Assembly (NCBI GenBank): GCA_900109485.1
Contig: FOAY01000015.1
Span: 81,060 to 145,059, forward strand
Direction: 5' to 3'
DNA: 64,000 bases
Source: Kosakonia sacchari
GTDB taxonomy: Bacteria > Pseudomonadota > Gammaproteobacteria > Enterobacterales > Enterobacteriaceae
Below the pieces are notes generated by a model that searched no databases, was not told the DNA's origin, and worked only from the letters and a program-made list of their open reading frames with translations. The stretch's first letter is position 1. Each line of letters begins with the position of its first letter. Both the position numbers and the translations under genes were made by a program. This document shows positions 51,592 to 59,752 of this stretch, piece by piece.

Positions 51592-52329
51592 ATGAATATA
51601 AAAACACTGGAAATTGCGGACAAAAAACTTAGCGTTACCGCAGAGTTCAAACCCGTCATGCACCTTTCAGGAAAAACTATTTTCCGCTACGAAGTTCTTG
51701 CCAAAATTTATAATGCCAGCGATCGTTGGCTTTCAGTAGAACAATCCTTCGATATTCTTGAGAGAGAAACCATTAAAGCCATTAGCGATTTTTTGTTTGA
51801 GACCGTCTGCGAACTGCTGAAAATGAAAGAAGGCATCACGGTTGCATTCAAACTCCCCGCACAGTTAATGAATGATATGGCGTACCTCGCCAGCCTTTAC
51901 CAGCAGTGCGGACATTATCTCGTATCGCCGCAACGCATTGAGATTGAGATTGGCGAGTGGCTGGCTGATACACCCCAGATGCATCGTCAGGCGTTTTTAC
52001 AGCAGGCGAGAACCTATGGTTTTATGCTCTCGTTAGATGATTTTGGCGCCCGGAATGAATCCGCCGACAGCCTGCAATTGTTTCGCTTTGACACCATTAA
52101 ACTCGCACGAACGCTGGTCTACGGAATTGCCGCCAGCCCGGCAAAATTATCAACACTTCACAATTTGATCGACAAGGTGATCCCGGCTGGCACACATGTC
52201 ATTTGCGAGGGCGTGGAACGTTCATCCGACCTTGCGCTGCTCAGCCGCTACAGCCATATCGGCATCGAGGGGTACATGTTCTCCCACCCATTAACCTTCA
52301 GTCAGTTGCAACTGCTGGAAGACTTTTAA
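51592..52329 (+). CDS. Stand-alone EAL-domain protein, degenerate
   Basis: 245 residues, a single EAL domain without signal peptide or sensor domain. The EAL motif reads EVL (34-36); E119, D149-D150 and E207 (CEGVE) are kept. However the usual Asn of the NxS motif is replaced near Lys87, the Asp after Lys170 (KxD) is Ala172, and the DDFGTG loop reads DDFGAR. It may therefore be a poor or inactive c-di-GMP phosphodiesterase that binds c-di-GMP or a protein partner. It is not recognisably YdiV. AGGGA precedes the ATG closely. Confidence 0.85.
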   Translation: MNIKTLEIADKKLSVTAEFKPVMHLSGKTIFRYEVLAKIYNASDRWLSVEQSFDILERETIKAISDFLFETVCELLKMKEGITVAFKLPAQLMNDMAYLASLYQQCGHYLVSPQRIEIEIGEWLADTPQMHRQAFLQQARTYGFMLSLDDFGARNESADSLQLFRFDTIKLARTLVYGIAASPAKLSTLHNLIDKVIPAGTHVICEGVERSSDLALLSRYSHIGIEGYMFSHPLTFSQLQLLEDF

Positions 52330-52331
52330 CC

Positions 52332-52682
52332 TTACTGCCCTGCATCCTTACGCGTACAGATGATGGCTTTGTCATCCGTGTGTTTGCTGTCCGAAAAGAA
52401 GAACGCTTTTTTACCGCTGGAGATCTGCGTGATGATGTTGATGGCGACCCAGTTGGTCTGGTTGTTCTGATCCTGGCTGTCGGTATAAATCAGCGAGCGC
52501 CCTGTGTAACCGTCAGAGATATCGAACGGCTTCTCTTGCGGGTTGGTATAGCGATGACCGTTAACGGTAAGCCCCTCAGGCTCAACAACAGCGCTATATT
52601 CATCGCAGGAGAGGTTGATACCGGCGGCGAACGAACATGCGGAAAAGAGAGTAAAACAGCTGACCACAATAAACCTGACCAT
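52332..52682 (-). CDS. Unknown periplasmic protein with a cysteine pair
   Basis: 116 residues from 52682 (MVRFIVVSC), chosen because GGGA is 5-6 bases upstream; a start two codons earlier has none. Signal peptide ending near CSFA, then a mature domain of about 97 residues with one cysteine at each end (LSCDEY and IICTRK), suggesting a disulfide. No family recognised. Converges with the EAL gene, 2 bases apart. Confidence 0.7.
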   Translation of the reverse strand: MVRFIVVSCFTLFSACSFAAGINLSCDEYSAVVEPEGLTVNGHRYTNPQEKPFDISDGYTGRSLIYTDSQDQNNQTNWVAINIITQISSGKKAFFFSDSKHTDDKAIICTRKDAGQ

Positions 52683-52720
52683 AAGCATCCCGTGTCAATT
52701 TTAACGCAATGATAATACAA

Positions 52721-52738
52721 CGCCCCGAAATCGGGGCG
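52721..52738 (-). terminator. Hairpin downstream of the lpxP-like gene
   Basis: Perfect 8-bp GC-rich stem CGCCCCGA / TCGGGGCG, 2-base loop; on the minus strand followed by TTGTATTATC. Weak T-run. Confidence 0.6.
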
Positions 52739-52752
52739 CTGAGAAAAAGAGA

Positions 52753-53667
52753 TCAGTTATAGAGCGAAGGCTCGCCAAGCGGACGGGTTTTGAAGCGGCG
52801 ATGGATCCACAAATACTGTTCCGGCGCGCGCAAAATTTCGCGCTCAATCACTTTATTCATATAGCTGGCCGCCGCAAACTCATCCTCGCCAGGATAATCA
52901 TTTAACGCAGGACCAATATGCAATGAATAACCTGAGCCATCGGTTTTGCGCACCATCGTCACCGTCAGCATTTTAGCGCCCGACAGGCGCGAAAGCACAT
53001 ACGTACCGTTGGTGGTGGCGGCATTTTTCACCGAGAAGAACGGCGCGAAGGTACTGCCCTTGCGGCCATAATCCTGGTCCGGTGCGAACCAGACGGCTTC
53101 ACCCTGTTTTAACGCGTTCACCAGCCCTTTCAGGTTGCGGCGGTCGATCATATTTTTATTTGAACGCATACGCCCGCGCGTCTGTACCCACTCCATTAGC
53201 GGGTTGTTGTGCGGACGATAGGTGGCCATCATCGGCTGGCACAATCCCATCACGCGGCCGCCCAGTTCCAGCGACATGAAATGCACGCCGACAACCATCA
53301 CGCCGCGCTCGCTGGCCTGCGCGGCCTGTAAATGCTGGTAACCTTCAACATCAAACCAGCGGCGCACGCGCTTATCTGACCAGAACCATGCCATGCCGGT
53401 TTCGATTAACCCCATGCCAAGCGACATAAAGTTTTTGGCGATCAGCGCATCACGCAGCGCTTCGCTCATAACCGGAAAACAGAGTTCGAGGTTACGACGC
53501 GCAATGCGTTCGCGGCGCTTCAAAAAGCGGCGGGAGTGATGTCCAAGCCCTGCGCCAAGGCGGGCCAGAACGGGATAAGGAAGTTGAACGAGCAGCCAGA
53601 GCAGAGCCAGACCAACCCAGGTCACCCAATGGCGCGGGTGTAAGAATGCGAGTTTAAACGATGCCAT
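52753..53667 (-). CDS. lpxP: Kdo2-lipid IVA acyltransferase, LpxP type
   Basis: 304 residues from the ATG at 53667 (a GTG immediately before is possible). N-terminal membrane anchor, then the LPLAT domain with the HX4E catalytic motif HFMSLE (H129, E134). Stretches such as RGVMVVGVHFMSLELGGRV and QPMMATYRPHNN, and the end LYN, are LpxP-like rather than LpxL-like. In E. coli LpxP adds palmitoleate to lipid A in the cold. In E. coli lpxP lies elsewhere, so this is either a moved lpxP or a second copy. Confidence 0.85.
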   Translation of the reverse strand: MASFKLAFLHPRHWVTWVGLALLWLLVQLPYPVLARLGAGLGHHSRRFLKRRERIARRNLELCFPVMSEALRDALIAKNFMSLGMGLIETGMAWFWSDKRVRRWFDVEGYQHLQAAQASERGVMVVGVHFMSLELGGRVMGLCQPMMATYRPHNNPLMEWVQTRGRMRSNKNMIDRRNLKGLVNALKQGEAVWFAPDQDYGRKGSTFAPFFSVKNAATTNGTYVLSRLSGAKMLTVTMVRKTDGSGYSLHIGPALNDYPGEDEFAAASYMNKVIEREILRAPEQYLWIHRRFKTRPLGEPSLYN

Positions 53668-53849
53668 CACTGTTACCTTGAAGCCTAAATTCAGTAGCGC
53701 TTAAGGAGACAATGAATCGCTTCATCAGGTCATTACGCGTTACAGCTATTCGTCACGGCAGAAGGTGCCGAAACGATACATCCAGTGCTGCGCACTATAG
53801 CACGAAGCGTTAAAGAGAGATGATGAGAATAATGAATAAAAGATGAATA

Positions 53850-53874
53850 TTTTCGGCGGATTACCTCCGCCGAA
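53850..53874 (-). terminator. Hairpin after menI
   Basis: Perfect 10-bp stem TTTCGGCGGA / TCCGCCGAAA with a 5-base loop; minus-strand continuation AATATTCATC is a weak T-run. Confidence 0.55.
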
Positions 53875-53879
53875 ACGGG

Positions 53880-54290
53880 TCAGACAATTGCAGTGGTCAA
53901 ACGGGATGAGCAGCAAAGCCGCGACTGTTCATCAAACAGATCGATTTGCCAGACCTGATGACGCCCGCCCGTATGCAGCGCCCGGCAAACCCCGCGCACC
54001 CGACCGCTGCGCACCGAACGCAAGTGGTTAGCATTGACCTCCAGCCCGACCACTTTTTGATCCCCTTCGGTGCATAAATAGCCCGCCACCGAGCCAAGCG
54101 TCTCCGCCAGCACGACCGACGCGCCGCCGTGCAGCAGGCCAAACGGCTGGTGCGTGCGTTCATCCACCGGCATGGAGGCTTCCAGCGCATTATCCGTGAT
54201 GCGTTCAAAACGAATATCCAGCAGGCCAACCATATTGCCGTCGCCCATGGCATTGAGCGCTTCCAACGTGACTGCACGTTTCCAGATCAT
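53880..54290 (-). CDS. menI: 1,4-dihydroxy-2-naphthoyl-CoA thioesterase MenI
   Basis: 136 residues, hotdog-fold thioesterase with helix motif [19 protein letters not shown] carrying the catalytic Glu. Acts in menaquinone synthesis. Its ATG overlaps the ydiJ stop by 4 bases, so the two are translationally coupled, as in E. coli. Confidence 0.96.
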   Translation of the reverse strand: MIWKRAVTLEALNAMGDGNMVGLLDIRFERITDNALEASMPVDERTHQPFGLLHGGASVVLAETLGSVAGYLCTEGDQKVVGLEVNANHLRSVRSGRVRGVCRALHTGGRHQVWQIDLFDEQSRLCCSSRLTTAIV

Positions 54291-57200
54291 CCCAGTATCT
54301 CCAGCAAAGCCTGTAATGGATGGCGCACGCCGTTACCCTCAACGCGCTTCACCTGGCTACGGCAGGAGTAGCCGGTCGCCAGACAGCGGCTACGCGGCAA
54401 ACGCTCTATCGCCTGGTGCCAGGATAGTTCATAAATGCCCAGCGAACTGGCGTGGTTCTTCACTTCGTGGCCGTAAGTACCGGCCATGCCGCAGCAGCCC
54501 ACGCTGACATTTTCCAGCTTCGCGCCGAAACGAGCGAAGATTGTCGCCCACTGCCCCGTCGCGCCCGGCAATGCCGTCACTTCCGTACAGTGGCCAAACA
54601 GATACCACGGTTCGCCACTGACCGCGCGGGCCTCAACATGCTCCAGTGCCGCAGGCAGCCACTCATGCACCAACTGAACATGAAAATCACCGCGCTTATC
54701 GCCCAGCGCCAGTTTGTACTCATCGCGATAGCACAGCACCAGCGCCGGATCGACGCCCACCATCGGCATCCCCAGTTGCGCCACGCGATTGAGGAAATCG
54801 GCAGTCTTCTGCGCGGTTTTAGCAAAACGGTTGAGGAACCCTTTAATGTGTTGCGCCTTGCCGTTCGGCGAGAAAGGCAGCACCACCGGCTCAAAGCCGA
54901 GTTTCTCCACCAGCCGCACAAAGTCAGCCACTACCTGCGCATCGTAATAGCTGGTAAACGGATCCTGTACCACCAGCACCGTTTTCGCTTTCTGCGCCGC
55001 ATTGAGCTGTTCAAGCTGCTCCAGCGTCATATTCGCCGTGCGGTGGCCCACCATCTGACGCTGCAGGGAGGGCACCGACAGCAGCGGTAAATCGACCATG
55101 CCGATATGTTTGGCCGACAGCGAACGCACCCACGGCTGGCTCATAAAGAAGTTAAACGTCTTCGGCGCACGCGCCATCAGCGGCGCATAGCTTTCCACCG
55201 TGGCGACCAGATGATCGCGCACCGGGCGCAGATAACGGCTGTGATAGAGTTGCAGGAAGCGCGAACGGAATTCCGGCACATCGATTTTAATCGGGCACTG
55301 CGTGGAGCAAGCTTTGCAGGCCAGACAGCCGGACATCGCCTCTTTCACCTCGTGCGAGAAGTCATACTCCCCGCGCCGTGCATGCCAGCTGTTGCGGGTA
55401 CGCTCAATCAATGTCCGCAGGCTGGCGCGTTTCTCCGGCAGCTCTATTTCCAGCTTCAGCGGATCAACGCCGCGATCCGCCAGCAAGCGCAGCCACTCGC
55501 GCACCAGCGTCGCGCGCCCTTTCGGTGAGTGGATTCGGTTGGCGGAAATCTTCATCGACGGGCACATCGGGCTTTTCACATCAAAGTTAAAGCACAGACC
55601 GTTGCCGTTACACTCCATCGCCCCGCGCCATGAGGTGCGCACCGCAATAGGGATCTGCCGATCCAGGGTGCCGCGTTTCACGTCATCCACCTGTTTCATT
55701 GGCGCATCCACGCCCTCCGGAGGACAAATTTTACCGGGATTCAGGCGATTCTCAGGATCGAATGCCGCTTTGATTTTTCGCAGCTCGCCATAAAGCTGAG
55801 CGCCGAAAAAGGCCGGGCTGTACTCGGCGCGGAACCCTTTCCCGTGTTCCCCCCATAGCAGACCGCCATATTTCGCCGTCAGCGCCACCACCTCATCAGA
55901 GATGGATTTCATCAATACTTCTTGCTGCGGATCGCACATGTCCAGCGCAGGGCGCACGTGCAACACCCCGGCATCCACGTGACCAAACATGCCATAGCTC
56001 AGACCGTGGCTGTCCAGCAGCGCGCGGAACTCAACGATATAATCCGCCAGATGTTCCGGCGGTACGCAGGTATCTTCAGCAAACGGGATCGGTTTAGCCG
56101 CCCCTTTCGCGTTGCCCAGCAGACCGACCGCTTTTTTACGCATCGCATAAATGCGCTCAATCCCGGCCAGATCCTCGCAAAGCTGCCAGCCAATGACCCC
56201 GCCTTCACCGTTAGCCATCAGCGCATCCAGCCGCTGGCACAGCGCCGCGACCTGGCCGTCAATCAATTCCCGATCGTCACCGGCGAACTCAACGATATTC
56301 AGGCCGAGCAGCGTTTTGTCCGGCACATCGTTAATCAGTTCTTTTACTGAATGCCAGACGATATCTTCCCGCGCCAGGTTCAGTACTTTCGAATCCACCG
56401 TCTCCACCGACAGCGCGCGCGCTTCCACCATAAACGGCGCATTACGCAAGGCGGAATCAAACGAGTCATATTTGACGTTCACCAGCCGACGCACTTTCGG
56501 TAGCCGGGTGATGTCGAGTCGCGCTTCGGTGATAAACGCCAGCGTCCCTTCCGACCCGGTTAACACGCGGGTAAGATCAAACTCCGTCATCTCATCATTA
56601 AAGACGTGACGCAGGTCGTAGCCGGTAAGGAAACGGTTCAGTTTCGGAAATTTATCGAGGATCAACTGGCGGTTGTCGCGACAGCGCTCAAGTACGGTTT
56701 TGTAGACGCGACCGATCGCCGTGTTGGCCTTGCCCAGCGTTTCCGCCAGCGCCACCGGCATCGCCTGCGTGTCGAGAATATCGCCGCCCAGCAGCACCGC
56801 GCGCACGCCCAAAACGTGATCGGAGGTTTTACCATAAACCAGTGAACCCTGGCCGGAAGCATCGGTGTTGATCATGCCACCAAGCGTTGCGCGGTTACTG
56901 GTGGAGAGCTCCGGCGCGAAAAAGAAACCATAAGGTTTCAGGAACTGGTTAAGCTGATCCTTAATGACGCCCGCTTCAACGCGCACCCAGCCCTCTTCCG
57001 GGTTGATCTCCATGATGCGGTTCATATAGCGAGACATATCGACAATGATGCCCTGGTTCAGCGCCTGGCCATTGGTGCCGGTGCCGCCGCCGCGCGGCGT
57101 AAACACCAGCGTGCGGAAGCGTTCTTCCGCCGCCAGACGGGTAATCAGTGCAACATCGGATGTTGAACGAGGGAAAACGACTGCATCGGGTAATAACTGG

Positions 57201-57343
57201 TAAATACTGTTGTCTGTCGCCATCGTCAGCCTGTCGGCATAATTCGTGGCGGTATCACCTGTAAAACCTTGCTGCTCCAGTGCTTGCAAAAAATTCAGCA
57301 CCAGCTGAACAACGCCGGGTGCCTGGGAAATCTGTGGGATCAT
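54287..57343 (-). CDS. ydiJ: YdiJ, FAD/Fe-S D-2-hydroxyglutarate dehydrogenase
   Basis: 1018 residues, same length as E. coli YdiJ. FAD-binding_4 domain at about 35-270 ([19 protein letters not shown]), FAD-oxidase C-terminal domain to about 560, a 4Fe-4S region ([12 protein letters not shown]) near 670, and a CCG-type domain near the C-terminus ([10 protein letters not shown]). Homologues oxidise D-2-hydroxyglutarate to 2-oxoglutarate with electrons to a membrane acceptor. Operon with menI. Confidence 0.95.
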   Translation of the reverse strand: MIPQISQAPGVVQLVLNFLQALEQQGFTGDTATNYADRLTMATDNSIYQLLPDAVVFPRSTSDVALITRLAAEERFRTLVFTPRGGGTGTNGQALNQGIIVDMSRYMNRIMEINPEEGWVRVEAGVIKDQLNQFLKPYGFFFAPELSTSNRATLGGMINTDASGQGSLVYGKTSDHVLGVRAVLLGGDILDTQAMPVALAETLGKANTAIGRVYKTVLERCRDNRQLILDKFPKLNRFLTGYDLRHVFNDEMTEFDLTRVLTGSEGTLAFITEARLDITRLPKVRRLVNVKYDSFDSALRNAPFMVEARALSVETVDSKVLNLAREDIVWHSVKELINDVPDKTLLGLNIVEFAGDDRELIDGQVAALCQRLDALMANGEGGVIGWQLCEDLAGIERIYAMRKKAVGLLGNAKGAAKPIPFAEDTCVPPEHLADYIVEFRALLDSHGLSYGMFGHVDAGVLHVRPALDMCDPQQEVLMKSISDEVVALTAKYGGLLWGEHGKGFRAEYSPAFFGAQLYGELRKIKAAFDPENRLNPGKICPPEGVDAPMKQVDDVKRGTLDRQIPIAVRTSWRGAMECNGNGLCFNFDVKSPMCPSMKISANRIHSPKGRATLVREWLRLLADRGVDPLKLEIELPEKRASLRTLIERTRNSWHARRGEYDFSHEVKEAMSGCLACKACSTQCPIKIDVPEFRSRFLQLYHSRYLRPVRDHLVATVESYAPLMARAPKTFNFFMSQPWVRSLSAKHIGMVDLPLLSVPSLQRQMVGHRTANMTLEQLEQLNAAQKAKTVLVVQDPFTSYYDAQVVADFVRLVEKLGFEPVVLPFSPNGKAQHIKGFLNRFAKTAQKTADFLNRVAQLGMPMVGVDPALVLCYRDEYKLALGDKRGDFHVQLVHEWLPAALEHVEARAVSGEPWYLFGHCTEVTALPGATGQWATIFARFGAKLENVSVGCCGMAGTYGHEVKNHASSLGIYELSWHQAIERLPRSRCLATGYSCRSQVKRVEGNGVRHPLQALLEILG

Positions 57344-57551
57344 TATGCTTGACCCTGCCTGATGGTGAGTGTTGTGAATAGTTAATCGTTTGCTTTAAGC
57401 ATGCATCGTTGTATCACATTTTTTTCTTATACGCCCAGAGAATTGCAGGCACAATCGGGCTGGGCAAACGCGCTGAAATCATTAATCATTATCACGGGCG
57501 TCTTCCTGCAACGCCCACTCTTCAGCAACTTAATAAAGGTGTGTAAATCAT

Positions 57552-58661
57552 ATGGTTGATCTACGTCAGTCCAGGGATGTGCCGCAAGTGATGCTGTCGG
57601 TACTGTTTTTAGCAATCATGATTATCGCCTGTTTGTGGATTGTTCAGCCCTTTATCCTCGGTTTTGCCTGGGCGGGAACCGTAGTGATAGCCACCTGGCC
57701 GTTGCTGTTACGTCTGCAACGCCTGCTGTTTGGCCGACGCTCGCTGGCGGTGCTGGTGATGATGTTGCTATTAATCCTGCTGTTTATTGTTCCCGTTGCC
57801 CTGCTGGTGAACAGCCTGGTGGACTCCAGCGGCCCGGTTATCCACGCCATTACCACCGGTTCGATGACACCGCCCGATCTGGCATGGCTGCACAGCATTC
57901 CGCTGATCGGTGAAAAGCTCTATAGCGGCTGGCATAACCTGCTGGATATGGGCGGCACCGCGATCATGGCGAAACTGCGGCCTTACGTTGGCGCAACCAC
58001 CACGTGGTTTGTCGGCCAGGCCGCGCATATTGGACGTTTTATGCTGCACTGCGGCCTGATGCTGCTATTCAGCGCCTTGCTCTACTGGCGAGGTGAACAA
58101 GTTGCGCAGGGGATTCGCCATTTCGCCGTTCGTCTGGCGGCAAAGCGCGGCGATGCGGCGGTATTGCTCGCCGGCCAGGCTATCCGCGCGGTAGCGCTGG
58201 GCGTGGTCGTGACCGCGCTGGTGCAAGCGGTTCTGGGCGGAATCGGCTTAGCCATCTCCGGCGTCCCTTACGCTACGCTGCTCACCGTCGTAATGCTGAT
58301 GACCTGTCTTATCCAGATTGGGCCATTGCTGGTGCTGGTTCCGGCGATCATCTGGCTTTACTGGAGCGGCGATTCCACCTGGGGCACCGTGCTGCTGGTC
58401 TGGAGTTGCGTGGTCGCCACGCTGGATAACTTTATCCGCCCGGTGCTTATTCGCATGGGCGCAGACTTACCGCTAATTTTGATCCTCTCCGGCGTCATCG
58501 GCGGGCTAATCGCATTTGGTATGATCGGTCTGTTTATTGGCCCGGTATTGCTGGCCGTCTCATGGCGTCTTTTCTCCGCGTGGGTGAATGAAGTACCCGA
58601 ACCCACCACGCGCTCAGAAGATGTATTGAATGACGAGCAAAATTCGCAAGCCTCTTCCTGA
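57552..58661 (+). CDS. ydiK: YdiK, AI-2E family membrane protein
   Basis: 369 residues, eight or so hydrophobic segments in the AI-2E/PerM layout: two N-terminal pairs, a central soluble stretch (about 95-155), then C-terminal helices with GVIGGLIAFGMIGLFIGPVLLAV. Substrate unknown; not shown to carry AI-2. Divergent from ydiJ. Confidence 0.94.
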   Translation: MVDLRQSRDVPQVMLSVLFLAIMIIACLWIVQPFILGFAWAGTVVIATWPLLLRLQRLLFGRRSLAVLVMMLLLILLFIVPVALLVNSLVDSSGPVIHAITTGSMTPPDLAWLHSIPLIGEKLYSGWHNLLDMGGTAIMAKLRPYVGATTTWFVGQAAHIGRFMLHCGLMLLFSALLYWRGEQVAQGIRHFAVRLAAKRGDAAVLLAGQAIRAVALGVVVTALVQAVLGGIGLAISGVPYATLLTVVMLMTCLIQIGPLLVLVPAIIWLYWSGDSTWGTVLLVWSCVVATLDNFIRPVLIRMGADLPLILILSGVIGGLIAFGMIGLFIGPVLLAVSWRLFSAWVNEVPEPTTRSEDVLNDEQNSQASS

Positions 58662-58669
58662 AAATAATC

Positions 58670-58693
58670 TTAAGGCGGGGTAGCCCGCCTTAA
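58670..58693 (+). terminator. Hairpin after ydiK
   Basis: Perfect 10-bp stem TTAAGGCGGG / CCCGCCTTAA with 4-base loop, followed by ATAATC rather than a T-run, so termination is uncertain. Confidence 0.5.
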
Positions 58694-58818
58694 ATAATCA
58701 TTAAGCCATGCTTATCATTTAATATAATAAAATCTGGTCAGACCCCTCTGTAGCCCGCAGAATGCGGCATCTTCCGCATATATTCTTCAAGACTATTAAA
58801 CTAATGAGACGAATCTGA

Positions 58819-58847
58819 TCGACTCAAAAAAGCCGTATGCCTACTAT
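58819..58847 (+). promoter_or_regulatory. rprA promoter
   Basis: TACTAT -10 at 58842-58847, 7 bases before the RprA 5' end; a poor -35 region (TCGACT) at 17-base spacing. In E. coli this promoter is activated by RcsB; I could not fix the RcsB box with confidence. Confidence 0.6.
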
Positions 58848-58853
58848 AAGGCC

Positions 58854-58958
58854 ACGGTTATAAATCAACACCTTGGTTTATAAGCATGGAAATCCCCTGA
58901 GTGAAACAACGAATTGCTGTGTGTAGTCTTTGCCCATCTCCCACGATGGGCTTTTTTT
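58854..58958 (+). ncRNA. rprA: RprA small RNA
   Basis: 105 nt with the same ends as E. coli RprA. Begins ACGGTTATAAATCAACA. A first stem (TATAAATCAA...TTGGTTTATA) differs from E. coli only in the loop-proximal part. Then comes the single-stranded stretch GGAAATCCCCTGAG, and finally the Rho-independent stem GCCCATC/GATGGGC followed by eight T. RprA pairs with the rpoS leader via Hfq and activates RpoS synthesis. Located downstream of ydiK exactly as in E. coli. Confidence 0.97.
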
Positions 58959-58972
58959 TCGCCTCAAAAACG

Positions 58973-59161
58973 TTACTTCGCATTACCGGTCACCGCGCAA
59001 TTACCATTATCAAGTGCAGCGCCAACAGGCAGATAATCTAACGCCAAATGTACTGCGCTGACGTCCTGGCCATCACAGGCCCGTATATGATCATTATACG
59101 AGGCGCAGCCGTTGAGCACCGTACAGGCCAGTACGGCAATAATCATCAATAAATTTTTCAT
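58973..59161 (-). CDS. Small predicted lipoprotein
   Basis: 62 residues from 59161 (MKNLLMIIAVLACTVLNGC). Type II signal peptide with lipobox VLNGC; the mature peptide is only about 44 residues with two more cysteines (RACDGQD and GNCAVTG) that could form a disulfide. GGAA 8 bases upstream. No family recognised. Ends 14 bases after the rprA terminator, on the opposite strand. Confidence 0.7.
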   Translation of the reverse strand: MKNLLMIIAVLACTVLNGCASYNDHIRACDGQDVSAVHLALDYLPVGAALDNGNCAVTGNAK

Positions 59162-59293
59162 GCAAATAATTCCAGATAATACAGGTGAGTCAACGTTGCA
59201 TTTAAAAAAACGCACGCTAATGCAAAACAAAAAAAATTAACGACTAAAGAGAGTTGGAGAAGTGGAAATAAATAGCAGAGATTGCGTAAATCC

Positions 59294-59494
59294 TTATCCC
59301 ACTCTGCCAGCAAGCAGGCTGTGTTGCGCCAGAATATGATCAACCACATTGCGTAACCTTCCCTGCAACGCCACATATACCCGGCGATCGCCCGCGTAAT
59401 TCACCCACATGGCGCCTTCAGGCTCCACTTCCACAAAGCCTGTTAGCCCATTACAAATAAAATGAACGTAATGTCGCTCATGGTTTTTTTTCAT
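59294..59494 (-). CDS. Small unknown protein
   Basis: 66 residues from 59494 (MKKNHERHYVHFICNG) with GAGG about 9 bases upstream; the frame is open to 59593 but without support. Soluble, basic N-terminus, no motif recognised. Lies 132 bases upstream of the small lipoprotein on the same strand. Could be cotranscribed with it. Confidence 0.5.
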   Translation of the reverse strand: MKKNHERHYVHFICNGLTGFVEVEPEGAMWVNYAGDRRVYVALQGRLRNVVDHILAQHSLLAGRVG

Positions 59495-59624
59495 ATTACA
59501 TTGCCTCGAAATACGTCGCTTAAATAAAGCATGAAATACTATGCGGGATAAATAGCAGTGAACAGAAGGGATTATATGCAGGGTAATTATCAATACAATG
59601 GATATATTCAGGGTCGCGGCACAA

Positions 59625-59655
59625 ATAGCTTACGATCACACGCATAGCTTACGAT
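59625..59655. repeat. Two 12-bp direct repeats
   Basis: ATAGCTTACGAT at 59625-59636 and again at 59644-59655, 19 bp apart start to start (about two helix turns). They lie upstream of the 66-residue gene. Confidence 0.85.
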
Positions 59656-59718
59656 TATGTGAGAAATAAGGTGGGGTTGTTATTTCTATAATGCATTTGT
59701 TATCTGCATGCTAAGTGC

Positions 59719-59745
59719 AAAAACAGCCCATCTGGCGATGGGCTG
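59719..59745 (-). terminator. Intrinsic terminator of the GH3 operon
   Basis: On the minus strand CAGCCCATC / GATGGGCTG, 4-base loop, followed by five T. Ends 8 bases beyond the GH3 stop. Confidence 0.9.
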
Positions 59746-59752
59746 CGGTTAG

